NCBI RefSeq assembly: GCF_025751555.1
Contig: NZ_JAOWLB010000022.1
Coordinates: forward strand, 1 to 64,000
Reading direction: 5' to 3'
Source of the DNA: Ruegeria aquimaris
Lineage (GTDB): Bacteria; Pseudomonadota; Alphaproteobacteria; Rhodobacterales; Rhodobacteraceae
DNA length: 64,000 nt
Shown here: in pieces, positions 28,317-36,948 of the stretch
Position numbering within the stretch: position 1 is the stretch's first letter
How the letters are laid out: every line of letters starts with the position of its first letter
Notes under the pieces: model-generated
What the model was told of the DNA's origin: nothing
The model's database searches: none
What the model saw: the letters and a program-made list of their open reading frames with translations, nothing else
Made by a program: the position numbers and the translations under genes

Positions 28317-30059
28317 TCAGCCCAGCAAGGCGTGATAGAAGATGCCGGGCAGCTTGAACCAGTTGGGCTTGTACTGAAACGCCGTCAGCGCTTTGCCGAT
28401 CTTGTGCTGGCGGGTGTTGGTGATGAAGAACGGCGGCCGCGGCAACAGCGAGAATTGCCCTGACAGCAACCCGCGCGGAAACGGCCGCCAAGGCGCCCGG
28501 ACCACCGTGCGCTCGGTCTTTTCCAGCATGAAGGCGTTGTGGACCGTGCCGATGCCGGAACCGATATCGTCCAGCGTGTGGCCGGGAAAGGCGCCCCAGG
28601 GGCAGGCCGCGATCAGAAAGCCCAGCCCGCACCAGCCATTGATGCCGATGGTGCCATAGCGCAGTTTCGCCACGATCTGTTCAAAGCGCTTCTTGCCGAT
28701 CTGTTTAATGGTTTTTGGGTGGATCAGGATCTGGCAGCCCAGCGTGCCCCAAAGCTCGGTATTGGCATAGTCGATGGCCGCCTCGAGATAGGCGGCGGGA
28801 TCGGGGGCCTCCAGCTCCTTGATGCTGAGCGCGGGGGCGAACACCTCGCACGCGGCGTTGAAGTGGTCCTCGCCCAGTTCGCCCACGATGAGCGCCGGGG
28901 CGTTCGGGCCGCGATCCACCCTGTCGGCCTTGCCCGCGTAACGGGCATAGGTTTCCAGCCGCTGCTCGGCGCCGGGATACCAGGCGGGGCGGGTGGAACT
29001 GGCGGCCACCGTTTTGACCGCGTCCACCAGCCGCGCGCCCTTGTCCCAGCCCTTGGGCAGGATCAGCGCCTGGCAGGCGATGCAGTTGTGGCCTGAGTTG
29101 TGCAGCTTCATCGTGGCGATGTTTTCCGCCTGAAACCGGATATCGGCCGGGGTCCACGGCCCCGGCACCACGATGGTCGGGCTGACCGAGCCAAGCTCGG
29201 ACGTGAACCGCTTGGCGTTCCGGGGGGTACCGGCCTTGCGGTTTCTTGCGCCCTCTTCGCCGGTGCCCCAGACGATGGCGTCATGGGTGGTATCGGCGCC
29301 GGTGATATGCAGCTCCTCGACAATGGGATGGTCGCACAGATAGGCGCCGCCCCTGGCGTCGCCCTTGACGATGCGCAGGAAACCTTCGTCGATGAAGAGT
29401 TTCATGGCGATCCTGTAATAGTCGGTCAGGTAATCGTTGACCGGGTTCATCTTGAGGATCACCACCTGGTTTTCCAGGATCAGCTTTTGCAGCACGTCGA
29501 GCGGAGTGATCGCGTTCACATTACCCGCGCCCAGCACCAGCGCGACCTTGCCGGTGCGCTTGGCCTCGGGCTGGCCATAGGCGATGGCGGCGTGATCCCT
29601 CAGGTTTGCGCGGGTCACGCCCTGCTGCATCCAGACCTCGGCCGACACGCCGGACAGCAGCAACCGGTCCCAGATCGAGTGCGGCAGCACCTTGACCGCC
29701 AGCTGGCCGGTGACCAGTTCGCGGGTCGGCAGGTGGTCGAGAAACGCCTTGCCCTGCATCTGCGACAAGGTGGCGATCAGGGCATTGCACCCCGCCATGC
29801 AGGCATAGGGCCCGGCGATCCATTCCTCGCCAGCGACGGCGGTACCGGGGATCAGCCCCTTTTTGCGGGCGGCTGTGTCGGCCCAGCCCTGGGCCACCTT
29901 CATGATCCCGTCCTTCATGCCGGACAAAAGGCGGATGCGGTCGGCGACCGGCGACCGCGCCCAACGATCCTTGGCCGCGTGCAACTCGGCCAGGGCGGTG
30001 TCGTAGGCGTCGTAAAGGTTATCTTGGTCTTGCAGGTCCAGTTGCGCGGCGTCGAGCAC
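28317..30059 (-). CDS. Aldehyde dehydrogenase-superfamily protein with C-terminal extension
   Basis: A 580-residue ALDH-like protein, about 80 residues longer than usual. The nucleophile Cys lies in NSGHNCIACQALILP, and the general-base Glu in TSELGSVSP. The last 60 residues (from about RPFPRG on) lie beyond the standard fold. GTG start with GGAAAGGA upstream. It lies 18 nt downstream of a GMC alcohol oxidoreductase gene on the same strand, so the pair probably oxidises an alcohol to the aldehyde and then to the acid. It is not a close match to betaine aldehyde dehydrogenase; the substrate is unknown. Confidence 0.82.
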   Translation of the reverse strand: MLDAAQLDLQDQDNLYDAYDTALAELHAAKDRWARSPVADRIRLLSGMKDGIMKVAQGWADTAARKKGLIPGTAVAGEEWIAGPYACMAGCNALIATLSQMQGKAFLDHLPTRELVTGQLAVKVLPHSIWDRLLLSGVSAEVWMQQGVTRANLRDHAAIAYGQPEAKRTGKVALVLGAGNVNAITPLDVLQKLILENQVVILKMNPVNDYLTDYYRIAMKLFIDEGFLRIVKGDARGGAYLCDHPIVEELHITGADTTHDAIVWGTGEEGARNRKAGTPRNAKRFTSELGSVSPTIVVPGPWTPADIRFQAENIATMKLHNSGHNCIACQALILPKGWDKGARLVDAVKTVAASSTRPAWYPGAEQRLETYARYAGKADRVDRGPNAPALIVGELGEDHFNAACEVFAPALSIKELEAPDPAAYLEAAIDYANTELWGTLGCQILIHPKTIKQIGKKRFEQIVAKLRYGTIGINGWCGLGFLIAACPWGAFPGHTLDDIGSGIGTVHNAFMLEKTERTVVRAPWRPFPRGLLSGQFSLLPRPPFFITNTRQHKIGKALTAFQYKPNWFKLPGIFYHALLG

Positions 30060-30077
30060 TTCGGAGTCCTTTCCAGG

Positions 30078-31697
30078 TCAGGCGGCGTGATCGGCCTTGA
30101 TCATGTCGGCGCATTTCTCGCCGATCATGATCGAAGGCGCATTGGTGTTGCCCGATACCAGGAGCGGCATGATCGAGGCATCGGCCACGCGCAGCCCCTC
30201 GAGCCCGCGCACCCTGAGCCGGGGATCGACCACCGCCATGTCATCGACGCCCATCTTGCAGGTGCCGACCGGGTGATAAACGGTGTCGGCGCGGTTGCGG
30301 ATGTGCTGTTCCCACTCGGCATCGGTGGTGGTGTCATGCACCCCGAACAGCTCCTTGTGCCGGTACTTCGCCATCGCTGGCGCCTCAAGCACGGCGCGGG
30401 TCATCTTGGCGCCCTTGATCAGGGTTTGCAGGTCGCGATCGTCGCTGAGGAATTTCGGGTCGATGCCGGGATCGGCCATCGGGTCGCCCGATTGCAGGAA
30501 GACCTCGCCGCGCGAATGGGGACGCAAGACGCAGACATGGCAGGAATAGCCATGACCCAGGTGCAGCTTGCGCGCGTGATCGTCGACAATGGAGATCACG
30601 AAATGGGTCTGCACATCGGGCCGGTCGAGGCTCGGGTCGGTCTTGAAGAAACTGCCCGCTTCGGCGATGGACGAGGCCACCATCGAATTGCCGTCCTTGC
30701 GCCATTTCAGGATCTCGCCCACCAGTTTCGCGGTTGCGCGCAGACCGATGCCGATATTGTCGGTATCGCGGGTCTTGTAGGCGAGGATGAAGTCGATGTG
30801 GTCCTGAAGGTTCTGGCCCACGCCGGGCAGGTCATGCACCATGTCTATTCCGTGCGGGGTGATGTCCTGCGCCCGACCAACCCCGGACAATTGCAGCAGT
30901 TGCGGCGACTGGAACGCGCCGCCGCAGAGGATCACCTCCTTGCCCGCAAGAACCTGTTTGTCCTGCTTGCCCTGACGATAGGCGACGCCGATAGCGCGCT
31001 TGCCTTCGAACAGGATGCGGGTCGCGCGGGCCTTGGTGATGACGGTCAGGTTGGGGCGCTGGTCCATCACGGGATGCAGATAAGCGGCTGCCGCCGAACA
31101 GCGTTCGCCGTTCCTGTCGGGGGAATGAAAGATGCTGGTCTGGTAGAGGCCCGCGCCTTCGTTATTGCCGGTGTTGAAATCCTCGGTCCGGCGGATCTGC
31201 ATCTGGGTGCTGGCCTCGATGAAGGCCTCTGAGATCGGGCGCGGCGCCTTCTGGTTCGAGACATGCAGCGGGCCGCTGTCGCCATGCATTGCGTCGGCGC
31301 CGCGCACGTTGTTTTCGGCCTTTTTGAAATAAGGCAGGACGCTGTCCCAATCCCAGCCGTCGTTGCCCAGATCGGCCCAGCTGTCATAGTCCTGTTTCTG
31401 GCCACGGATATAGAGCATTGCGTTGATCGCCGAGGAGCCGCCCAGCGCCCTGCCGCGCGGCTGATAGCCCTGGCGCCCGTTCAGCCCCGGTTGCGGCACC
31501 GTCTTGAAGGCCCAGTTGTTGATCTTGCCATAGCCCGGCAGCATCCCCACCACGCCCAGAGGCGCGCGGATCAGGATGTCGCGGCCTGTCCCGCCCGCCT
31601 CGAGCAGGCAGACCTTGACCTTGGGGTCCTCGCTGAGACGCGACGCCAATGTCGCGCCCGCGGACCCGCCGCCAACGATTACGAAATCAAAGCTCAT
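30078..31697 (-). CDS. GMC-family FAD-dependent alcohol/choline dehydrogenase
   Basis: A 539-residue flavoprotein of the glucose-methanol-choline family. The FAD-binding start FDFVIVGGGSAGATLASRL, the GMC signature GRALGGSSAINAMLYIRG (about residues 75-92) and the active-site HPVGTCKMG near the C-terminus are all present. GGGAGGAAGC precedes the ATG at 31697; the frame extends 26 codons further without family similarity. It likely feeds aldehyde to the downstream ALDH. The usual betI/betB partners of choline dehydrogenase are missing, so choline is not assured as substrate. Confidence 0.87.
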   Translation of the reverse strand: MSFDFVIVGGGSAGATLASRLSEDPKVKVCLLEAGGTGRDILIRAPLGVVGMLPGYGKINNWAFKTVPQPGLNGRQGYQPRGRALGGSSAINAMLYIRGQKQDYDSWADLGNDGWDWDSVLPYFKKAENNVRGADAMHGDSGPLHVSNQKAPRPISEAFIEASTQMQIRRTEDFNTGNNEGAGLYQTSIFHSPDRNGERCSAAAAYLHPVMDQRPNLTVITKARATRILFEGKRAIGVAYRQGKQDKQVLAGKEVILCGGAFQSPQLLQLSGVGRAQDITPHGIDMVHDLPGVGQNLQDHIDFILAYKTRDTDNIGIGLRATAKLVGEILKWRKDGNSMVASSIAEAGSFFKTDPSLDRPDVQTHFVISIVDDHARKLHLGHGYSCHVCVLRPHSRGEVFLQSGDPMADPGIDPKFLSDDRDLQTLIKGAKMTRAVLEAPAMAKYRHKELFGVHDTTTDAEWEQHIRNRADTVYHPVGTCKMGVDDMAVVDPRLRVRGLEGLRVADASIMPLLVSGNTNAPSIMIGEKCADMIKADHAA

Positions 31698-31795
31698 TTG
31701 TGCTTCCTCCCCGCGCGACCCGATCGCAGGAGAGGCGCGGATCTGCTTGATCTGCGGTCTCCACAGGGGTCGCATGTTGGAGTAGTGACAATTTT

Positions 31796-31809
31796 TGGAC
31801 GTTTGTCCA
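31796..31809. promoter_or_regulatory. Operator candidate upstream of the GMC gene
   Basis: TGGACGTTTGTCCA is a 5-bp inverted repeat with a 4-nt centre, flanked by T-runs on both sides, about 100 bp upstream of the GMC start. It may be a repressor site or a weak hairpin. No regulator gene is adjacent. Confidence 0.35.
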
Positions 31810-31954
31810 GTTTTTTCGGGTCAGGTTTGTGACGAGCCCGGCCTCTGGCATGGATTTGGCGCGCGACGCCGCACGGCACGGACAACACGATCAACGGCGC
31901 ACGTGTTCACGCAAAACCGGGTTCTGCATCGGATGAGAGAGAATAGAGAGAGGG

Positions 31955-32031
31955 TGGTAGCGTGAGGCGGACTTGAACCGCCGACCCCAGCATTATGAGT
32001 GCTGTGCTCTAACCAACTGAGCTATCACGCC
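31955..32031 (-). tRNA. tRNA-Met (anticodon CAT), elongator type
   Basis: The reverse complement folds as a 77-nt tRNA: acceptor start GGCGTGA, D-arm AGCTCAGTTGGTTAGAGC, anticodon stem-loop CAGCA-CTCATAA-TGCTG and T-arm GGCGG-TTCAAGT-CCGCC, with the CCA end encoded. The first acceptor pair is G1-U72, which is unusual. The D-arm and variable region resemble elongator tRNA-Met more than tRNA-Ile2, which also carries CAT and would be modified to lysidine. Confidence 0.93.
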
Positions 32032-32045
32032 GCAACCACGGGCGG

Positions 32046-32074
32046 TGACTACCCAAGCGCGGCGGCGGTGTCAA
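32046..32074 (-). promoter_or_regulatory. Predicted promoter of tRNA-Met
   Basis: Read on the minus strand, TTGACA (32074-32069) and TAGTCA (32051-32046) are separated by exactly 17 bp. The -10 ends 14 bp before the first tRNA base. Confidence 0.6.
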
Positions 32075-32136
32075 ACGGATTCCGGGGCGTCAAAGGCAAA
32101 ATTTTCCCGGCCGGTTTTCGGGCGTCTCCGGGGTGC

Positions 32137-32199
32137 GGGGGCGCTGCCCCCACCGCCGCAAGCGGCGGTTCCCCCGGAGTATTTGAAGCGAAATGAAAG
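32137..32199 (-). repeat. Dispersed box-plus-hairpins element, copy B
   Basis: On the minus strand the box ATTTCGCTTCAAATACTC is followed by an 8-bp hairpin (ACCGCCGC-AA-GCGGCGGT) and a GGGGGC-AGC-GCCCCC hairpin. It begins about 20 nt after the mscS-like stop, reading in the same direction as that gene. Confidence 0.78.
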
Positions 32200-32218
32200 A
32201 CCTGCCCCGCAGAGGGGA

Positions 32219-33025
32219 TCAGCCCTTTTTCTGGATCTCGACCGAGTGCGGATAGGGAATCGAGATGCCACCCGCGTCGAAGGCTTCCTTGATCTTGCGG
32301 GTGAGTTCGAACTTCAGTTCCCAATAGTCGCCAGCCTTGCACCAGAGCCGGGCGGTGAGATCGACGGAGCTGTCGCCCAGATTGGTGACACGGACCCAGG
32401 GCGCGGGGTCGGACATGACCCGCGCGTCGGCGCGTGCGGTGCCTTCGATGATCTTCATCGCGGTGCCGGCGTCGTCGCCATAGTCGATCCCAAACACCAG
32501 ATCGACCCGGCGCGTGTCGTGGGCCGAGAAGTTCATGATGATCGAGCCCCAGGCCTTGCCGTTGGGCATGATGATCTGAACGTTGTCGGGAGTGACCAGT
32601 TCGGTGGTGAAGAGATTGAGGTCGCGCACGGTGCCAGCCGTGCCGCCGATATCGACATATTGGCCCAGCTTGTAGGGCCGGAAGATCACCAGCATGACCC
32701 CGGCGGCAAGATCGCTGAGCGTGCCCTGAAGCGCCAGCCCGATGGCCAGCGATGCGGCGCCCAGAATGGCGACGATGCTGGTGGCCTGGATGCCGAAGAT
32801 GCCCAGGACCGCGACCAGCACCATGGCCAGGATGCCCCATTTGACGGTGCTGGCCAGGAAATTGCCCAGCGTCGGATCGATATGAGGCGTTGCGTTGACC
32901 CGCTTGCGCACCATGTTGCCGACCGCTCCGGCAATCATCCAACCGATTATGATAACGACGAGCGCCTTGCCCGCGTTGAGAATAAGCGGCCACAGCATGT
33001 GGGCCTGATCCATGTATTCCTGCAT
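32219..33025 (-). CDS. Small-conductance mechanosensitive channel (MscS family)
   Basis: A 268-residue channel of E. coli MscS size, with three membrane helices. The pore helix region VAILGAASLAIGLALQGTLS is the family hallmark, followed by the beta domain and a cytoplasmic vestibule domain. It opens under membrane tension and releases solutes on osmotic downshift. AAAGGAGAGG precedes the ATG. It lies 79 nt downstream of mscL on the same strand, so the two channels are probably co-expressed, with a hairpin between them. Confidence 0.9.
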   Translation of the reverse strand: MQEYMDQAHMLWPLILNAGKALVVIIIGWMIAGAVGNMVRKRVNATPHIDPTLGNFLASTVKWGILAMVLVAVLGIFGIQATSIVAILGAASLAIGLALQGTLSDLAAGVMLVIFRPYKLGQYVDIGGTAGTVRDLNLFTTELVTPDNVQIIMPNGKAWGSIIMNFSAHDTRRVDLVFGIDYGDDAGTAMKIIEGTARADARVMSDPAPWVRVTNLGDSSVDLTARLWCKAGDYWELKFELTRKIKEAFDAGGISIPYPHSVEIQKKG

Positions 33026-33060
33026 TATTCACCTCTCCTTTCAGCCTCGCACAAATGGCA

Positions 33061-33087
33061 GGGCCGCCCTCACCCGGAGAGCGGCCC
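33061..33087 (-). terminator. Hairpin between mscL and the mscS-like gene
   Basis: GGGCCGC and GCGGCCC form a 7-bp GC stem with a 13-nt loop, 18 nt after the mscL stop. No strong T-run follows, so it may only reduce read-through into the next gene. Confidence 0.45.
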
Positions 33088-33104
33088 CGATCCGCGTGCG
33101 GTGT

Positions 33105-33533
33105 TCAGCGTTTCAGAGCGTCGCGGATTTCGAGCAGGACGTCCAGTTCAGACGGCCCTGCGGGCGCCGCGGGCGCCGCGGCCTCTTCCCTGGCGGCCGC
33201 GTCCTTGGCCCGGTTCACCGCCTTGACCAGCAGGAACACCACCCAGGCGATGATCAGGAAGTTGATTACCGCCATGAAGAAGGCACCATAGGCAAAGACC
33301 GAGGCCCCGGCCTCGCGCGCGGCGGCGAGCGAGTCGTAGGCGGCGCCGTCGCCGCCCAGCACCACGTAATTGTTGGTGAAATCCACCCCGCCGGTGAACA
33401 GGCCGATGATCGGATTGATCAGATCGTCGACCAGCGATTTCACGATTGCGGTAAAGGCGGCGCCGATGATGATGCCGACCGCCATGTCCATCACGTTGCC
33501 CTTGGCGATGAACGCCTTGAATTCCTTGAGCAT
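33105..33533 (-). CDS. mscL: Large-conductance mechanosensitive channel MscL
   Basis: A 142-residue pore protein of the inner membrane. The N-terminal helix [20 protein letters not shown] and the first membrane helix [20 protein letters not shown] are diagnostic; the second membrane helix is [22 protein letters not shown]-terminal helix ([12 protein letters not shown]) closes the bundle, after an Ala/Pro/Glu-rich linker. AGGGGAACGGAAC precedes the ATG. It acts as an emergency valve on severe osmotic downshock. Confidence 0.94.
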   Translation of the reverse strand: MLKEFKAFIAKGNVMDMAVGIIIGAAFTAIVKSLVDDLINPIIGLFTGGVDFTNNYVVLGGDGAAYDSLAAAREAGASVFAYGAFFMAVINFLIIAWVVFLLVKAVNRAKDAAAREEAAAPAAPAGPSELDVLLEIRDALKR

Positions 33534-33778
33534 GTTCCGTTCCCCTGGATGTCCCATTCTTGTTGCGGGCCCTCTGGCCCGGCACAGGAATACCCGCTGG
33601 CGCCCATAAATCACGGGGAAAATTCGCATTCCGGGCATAGCTTTTCCGGTGCTCGGACCCGGGCGCTGTTCGTCAGGGCACAGACCGTATGGAACCGGCG
33701 CACAGACCGGGGCCTTAAACCGGCGGACCCGCACCCCTAGCTTGAGGCAACGAGAGTCCGGGATAAGGAGCCCCCGCC

Positions 33779-34480
33779 ATGTTCGATCTCAACGAATTCC
33801 CTGTAAGCCGCCGCTGGCCGTCGCAGAACCCTGACGTGTTGCAGCTTTACTCCTTTCCCACGCCGAACGGGATCAAGGTCTCGATCCTGCTGGAGGAGTT
33901 GGGCCTGCCTTATGAGGCGCATACCGTCACGCTGTCGGATTCGGATGTGAAAAGCCCCGAGTTCCTGTCGTTGAACCCCAACAACAAGATTCCCGCGATC
34001 ATCGACCCGGAGGGGCCGGACGGGCAGCCGCTGGCGCTGTTCGAAAGCGGAGCGATCCTGCTGTATCTGGCGGAGAAGACAGGGCGTTTCATCGGTGAAA
34101 CCGCCGCAGACAAGGCGCGCGTCGTTCAGTGGCTGATGTTCCAGATGGGCGGGGTCGGTCCGATGTTCGGCCAGCTTGGGTTCTTCTACAAGTTCGCCGG
34201 AGCCGAGATCGAGGATCCTCGCCCCCGTGATCGTTATATCGCCGAGGCGCGGCGGATTCTGGCGGTGCTGGACGGGCAGTTGGCGACGCGGGACTGGATC
34301 GCGGGCGATTACTCGATCGCCGATATCGCCATTGGCCCGTGGCTGCGGGGGCTTGACTATTACGGCGCGCGCGAGGTTCTGGGCTGGGACGGGTTCCCGA
34401 ATGTGGTGGCCTATCTCGACCGGTTCCTGGCGCGGCCTGCGGTGCAGCGCGGGCTGACGATCCCGGCGCGCGAGGAGTGA
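33779..34480 (+). CDS. Glutathione S-transferase (YfcG/YghU-like)
   Basis: A 233-residue GST with an N-terminal thioredoxin-like domain ([20 protein letters not shown], then [14 protein letters not shown] and [15 protein letters not shown], the glutathione site) and a helical C-terminal domain. The sequence fits the Nu-class disulfide reductases. AAGGAG lies 9 nt before the ATG. It acts in the cytoplasm in thiol-disulfide exchange or detoxification. It stands convergent with the MFS gene, with 6 nt between the stops. Confidence 0.88.
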   Translation: MFDLNEFPVSRRWPSQNPDVLQLYSFPTPNGIKVSILLEELGLPYEAHTVTLSDSDVKSPEFLSLNPNNKIPAIIDPEGPDGQPLALFESGAILLYLAEKTGRFIGETAADKARVVQWLMFQMGGVGPMFGQLGFFYKFAGAEIEDPRPRDRYIAEARRILAVLDGQLATRDWIAGDYSIADIAIGPWLRGLDYYGAREVLGWDGFPNVVAYLDRFLARPAVQRGLTIPAREE

Positions 34481-34486
34481 TCCCTG

Positions 34487-35644
34487 TCAGACCCGGCGCG
34501 ACAGGGGTAGAAAGACAAATACGCCCAGTATCGCCAGCACGATGACAAAGGCGGCAAATTCGAAAGCGGCGGACACTGTTCCGGCGCTTTCGGCCCATTT
34601 GCCGCCCAGACCGGGCAGGATCGCGAAACAGGCGTAATAGACGGTGTAGAACAGGCCCATGCCGATGGCCCGCTGTTGGGGTTTCAGAACGCGGGCGGGC
34701 AGGCTGATCAATCCCGCGACCGGTATGCCCGACAAGAGACCGATCAAGGCCATGGTGATCAGCATCGGCGGGACGCGGGGAAACAGGAACAGGGCGAGGC
34801 CAAAGAGGCTGAGGCCGGTCAACAACACCGCCGCGGGCCGCCCGGTGCGATCTGTCAGCCAGCCGCCAAATGTACCGGTCACGACAACGGTCCAGGACAC
34901 GATGCTGATCGACAGGCCCGCCAGTTCCAGCGACATCCCCCTGTCGACAAGCGATGTGGGACCAAAGGACAGCAAGGCGGCAAGGCTGGCGTTGAACGCG
35001 CCCCAAGAGAACCCGGCAACAAGCACGGCGGCAAGAATAGCGCCCTGCGGCACGGCCCGGGCAGGTGTGCCTGTGGTGACGGGTTCTGTGTCGGGGCGGC
35101 GATAGAACAGGAAAAAGGCGACCAGGGCCGTCGCGATCAGGCCGGTTTCGACCTCGAACGGCAGCGCGACGCCACCTTGGGCCGCCAGCCAGGGCTGTAC
35201 CACAAGCGACAGGCCGATACCGGCAGGCCAGGAGTTGATGAAGATCACCATGGCGGTTGCGATCTGGCGATTGGCGAACCAGTCGAGCACCAGCTTGCTC
35301 ATCAGGACGTTCATCAGGATGCCACCGATACCGGCCATCAGCCGGGCGGCGCTGAACACGCTCAACGGCGGTTGCAGCGCCATGATCAACGACCCGGACG
35401 TCATCAGCGCCAGTCCGAAGAGGATCACCCTTTCATCGCCGAACCGGCGGGCGATGCCGCCGCCCGGCAGGGCAACCACCACCCCCGGCAGGAAATAGAG
35501 CCCCACGATCCAGCCGAGCCCGGCGATATCCAGCGTGTAAGTGTCAGACAGCACAGGACCGATGCCGCCGATGGTCGCGAACTGAAAGGCCATGGTGCAA
35601 CGCACCAGAAACAGCAGGATAAGAATACGCCAATGCAACGCCAT
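34487..35644 (-). CDS. MFS transporter (CynX/NimT-like)
   Basis: A 385-residue inner-membrane protein with about 12 hydrophobic helices. The loop GGGIARRFGDERVILFG between helices 2 and 3 is the major facilitator motif, and a second copy appears as GGWLTDRTGRPAAVL in the second half. Proline- and glycine-rich early helices suggest the cyanate/nitroimidazole transporter branch, but the substrate is not known. Confidence 0.82.
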   Translation of the reverse strand: MALHWRILILLFLVRCTMAFQFATIGGIGPVLSDTYTLDIAGLGWIVGLYFLPGVVVALPGGGIARRFGDERVILFGLALMTSGSLIMALQPPLSVFSAARLMAGIGGILMNVLMSKLVLDWFANRQIATAMVIFINSWPAGIGLSLVVQPWLAAQGGVALPFEVETGLIATALVAFFLFYRRPDTEPVTTGTPARAVPQGAILAAVLVAGFSWGAFNASLAALLSFGPTSLVDRGMSLELAGLSISIVSWTVVVTGTFGGWLTDRTGRPAAVLLTGLSLFGLALFLFPRVPPMLITMALIGLLSGIPVAGLISLPARVLKPQQRAIGMGLFYTVYYACFAILPGLGGKWAESAGTVSAAFEFAAFVIVLAILGVFVFLPLSRRV

Positions 35645-35717
35645 CGTTCCCCCTCCGACAGCAAATGCGACCAGCTTCAGGATAATCCGTTGTCCGTCAA
35701 CGAAAATCGCGTGAGGG

Positions 35718-36167
35718 TCAGGCGGGCAAGATCCCGGTCAGCACATAGCGCAGGACGGCGACCACCTGCGCGGGCGTCTCGGTGACGGCGAGCGCAGCCG
35801 CGTGCACCTCTTTCAGCGCGTGCTGATCTTCCGGCGGGCTGAGCACAATGATCGACTTGCCCAGCGCGGCGGCATAGCCCGCGTCAAAAGCCGCGTTCCA
35901 CTGCTTGTACTTGTCGCCAAAGCGGACCACGACCACATCCGCGTCTGATATGCCTTTGCGGGTGCGGATGGCGTTGAGCATGGCGCCCTTGTGGTCGTGC
36001 CAGTACTTGTTGGGTTCGGCACCCAGGATCGCCACGCCACAATCGTCGCTGGCGGCATGGTCGGTAACCGGGCTGGCAAAGCTGACATCCAGCCCCTTGG
36101 CACCCGCCACGATCTGTTCGCGCCAGTCGGTGTGGATTTCGCCCGAGAGGTAGATTTTGAGGGTCAT
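35718..36167 (-). CDS. YtoQ-family protein
   Basis: A 149-residue protein of the YtoQ family, related to nucleoside 2-deoxyribosyltransferases (IYLSGEIHTDWREQI at the start, VVVVRFGDKYKQWNAAFDAGYA in the middle, IIVLSPPEDQHAL after). Function is not established; the fold suggests binding of a nucleoside or nucleotide. The start at 36167 has GGAAAGGAG upstream. A perfect 20-bp palindrome separates it from the methyltransferase gene upstream. Confidence 0.8.
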   Translation of the reverse strand: MTLKIYLSGEIHTDWREQIVAGAKGLDVSFASPVTDHAASDDCGVAILGAEPNKYWHDHKGAMLNAIRTRKGISDADVVVVRFGDKYKQWNAAFDAGYAAALGKSIIVLSPPEDQHALKEVHAAALAVTETPAQVVAVLRYVLTGILPA

Positions 36168-36187
36168 CCGGGTCTCCTTTCCGCTGG

Positions 36188-36207
36188 CCCCGACCCTAGG
36201 GTCGGGG
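36188..36207. other. Perfect 20-bp palindrome between methyltransferase and ytoQ-like genes
   Basis: CCCCGACCCT is followed at once by AGGGTCGGGG. In RNA it would form a tight hairpin. There is no T-run, so it looks like an intercistronic processing or attenuation signal, or a protein site. Confidence 0.5.
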
Positions 36208-36231
36208 GCCGCCGGGGGCAACCCCGGTCGG

Positions 36232-36864
36232 TCAGCGGCGGCGGGCGACGAGGAAGCGGCGCGGGTCCTTGGCCGGAAAACTGTCCTGTTCGATCAGGTC
36301 GAACCCGGCGCGGATCACCGCGCGGTCCAATTGCTCTTCGGTCAGAAAGCGCACCGACGGCGCCTTGCCCAAAAGTTGCATCAGCGGCAGGGCGAGGCGG
36401 ATCGCGTAGAGCTTGAAACTGTTCCGCCCGGTTCCGACACAGAAGGTTTTCGAGATGAACAGCCCGCCGGGTTTCAGCCGGTCACGGATGGCGGCAAGGC
36501 TGGCATCCAGATCGTCGACCAGATGCAGCAGGTTGAAGGCAAGTGCCGCATCAAACGAACCCTCAGGCGGGTTTTCCGCCTGCGCCTCGACAAGGTACAT
36601 GTTGGTCACGCCCTGCTCCGCCGCCTTGCGGCGCCCGACCGCCAGCATGGCCGGGGCACTGTCGCTGGCCACGATCTCGGCCACGTTCGGGGCAAGCCGC
36701 AAGGCGGTGGTGCCGGTGCCGCAGCCCAGTTCCAGAACCCGGTCGCCCGAGTTCAGGTGGGCGGCGGTGCGTTCGATCGTATAGTCATAAGATGCCATGT
36801 CCGCGATCGGGGTGCGGGCGTATTTCTCGGCGATCCGGTTCCAGAATGTTACGCTGTCAACCAT
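36232..36864 (-). CDS. Class I SAM-dependent methyltransferase
   Basis: A 210-residue methyltransferase with motif I VLELGCGTGTTALRLAP (about residues 39-55), the acidic motif II IVASDSAPAML, and a third motif FDAALAFNLLHLVDD. The fold and size fit UbiE/small-molecule methyltransferases. The substrate is unknown. AAAAGGAGACACCC precedes the ATG. It diverges from a lysR gene, which may control it, and precedes the ytoQ-like gene. Confidence 0.85.
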   Translation of the reverse strand: MVDSVTFWNRIAEKYARTPIADMASYDYTIERTAAHLNSGDRVLELGCGTGTTALRLAPNVAEIVASDSAPAMLAVGRRKAAEQGVTNMYLVEAQAENPPEGSFDAALAFNLLHLVDDLDASLAAIRDRLKPGGLFISKTFCVGTGRNSFKLYAIRLALPLMQLLGKAPSVRFLTEEQLDRAVIRAGFDLIEQDSFPAKDPRRFLVARRR

Positions 36865-36948
36865 GGGTGTCTCCTTTTGCCGGAAGAATAGATATGCGCC
36901 GAGCCATTAGAAATTGCCGAAATTCGCAGTTTGCTTATACAGGAATGC

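Noticed and set aside
29100-31232. A 710-codon open frame on the plus strand
   Set aside because: It is antisense to the ALDH and GMC genes, both with clear motifs, and shows no family similarity of its own.
31955-32031. tRNA-Ile2 (CAT read as lysidine-modified)
   Set aside because: The D-arm and variable loop match elongator tRNA-Met better. It cannot be fully excluded without a covariance-model score.
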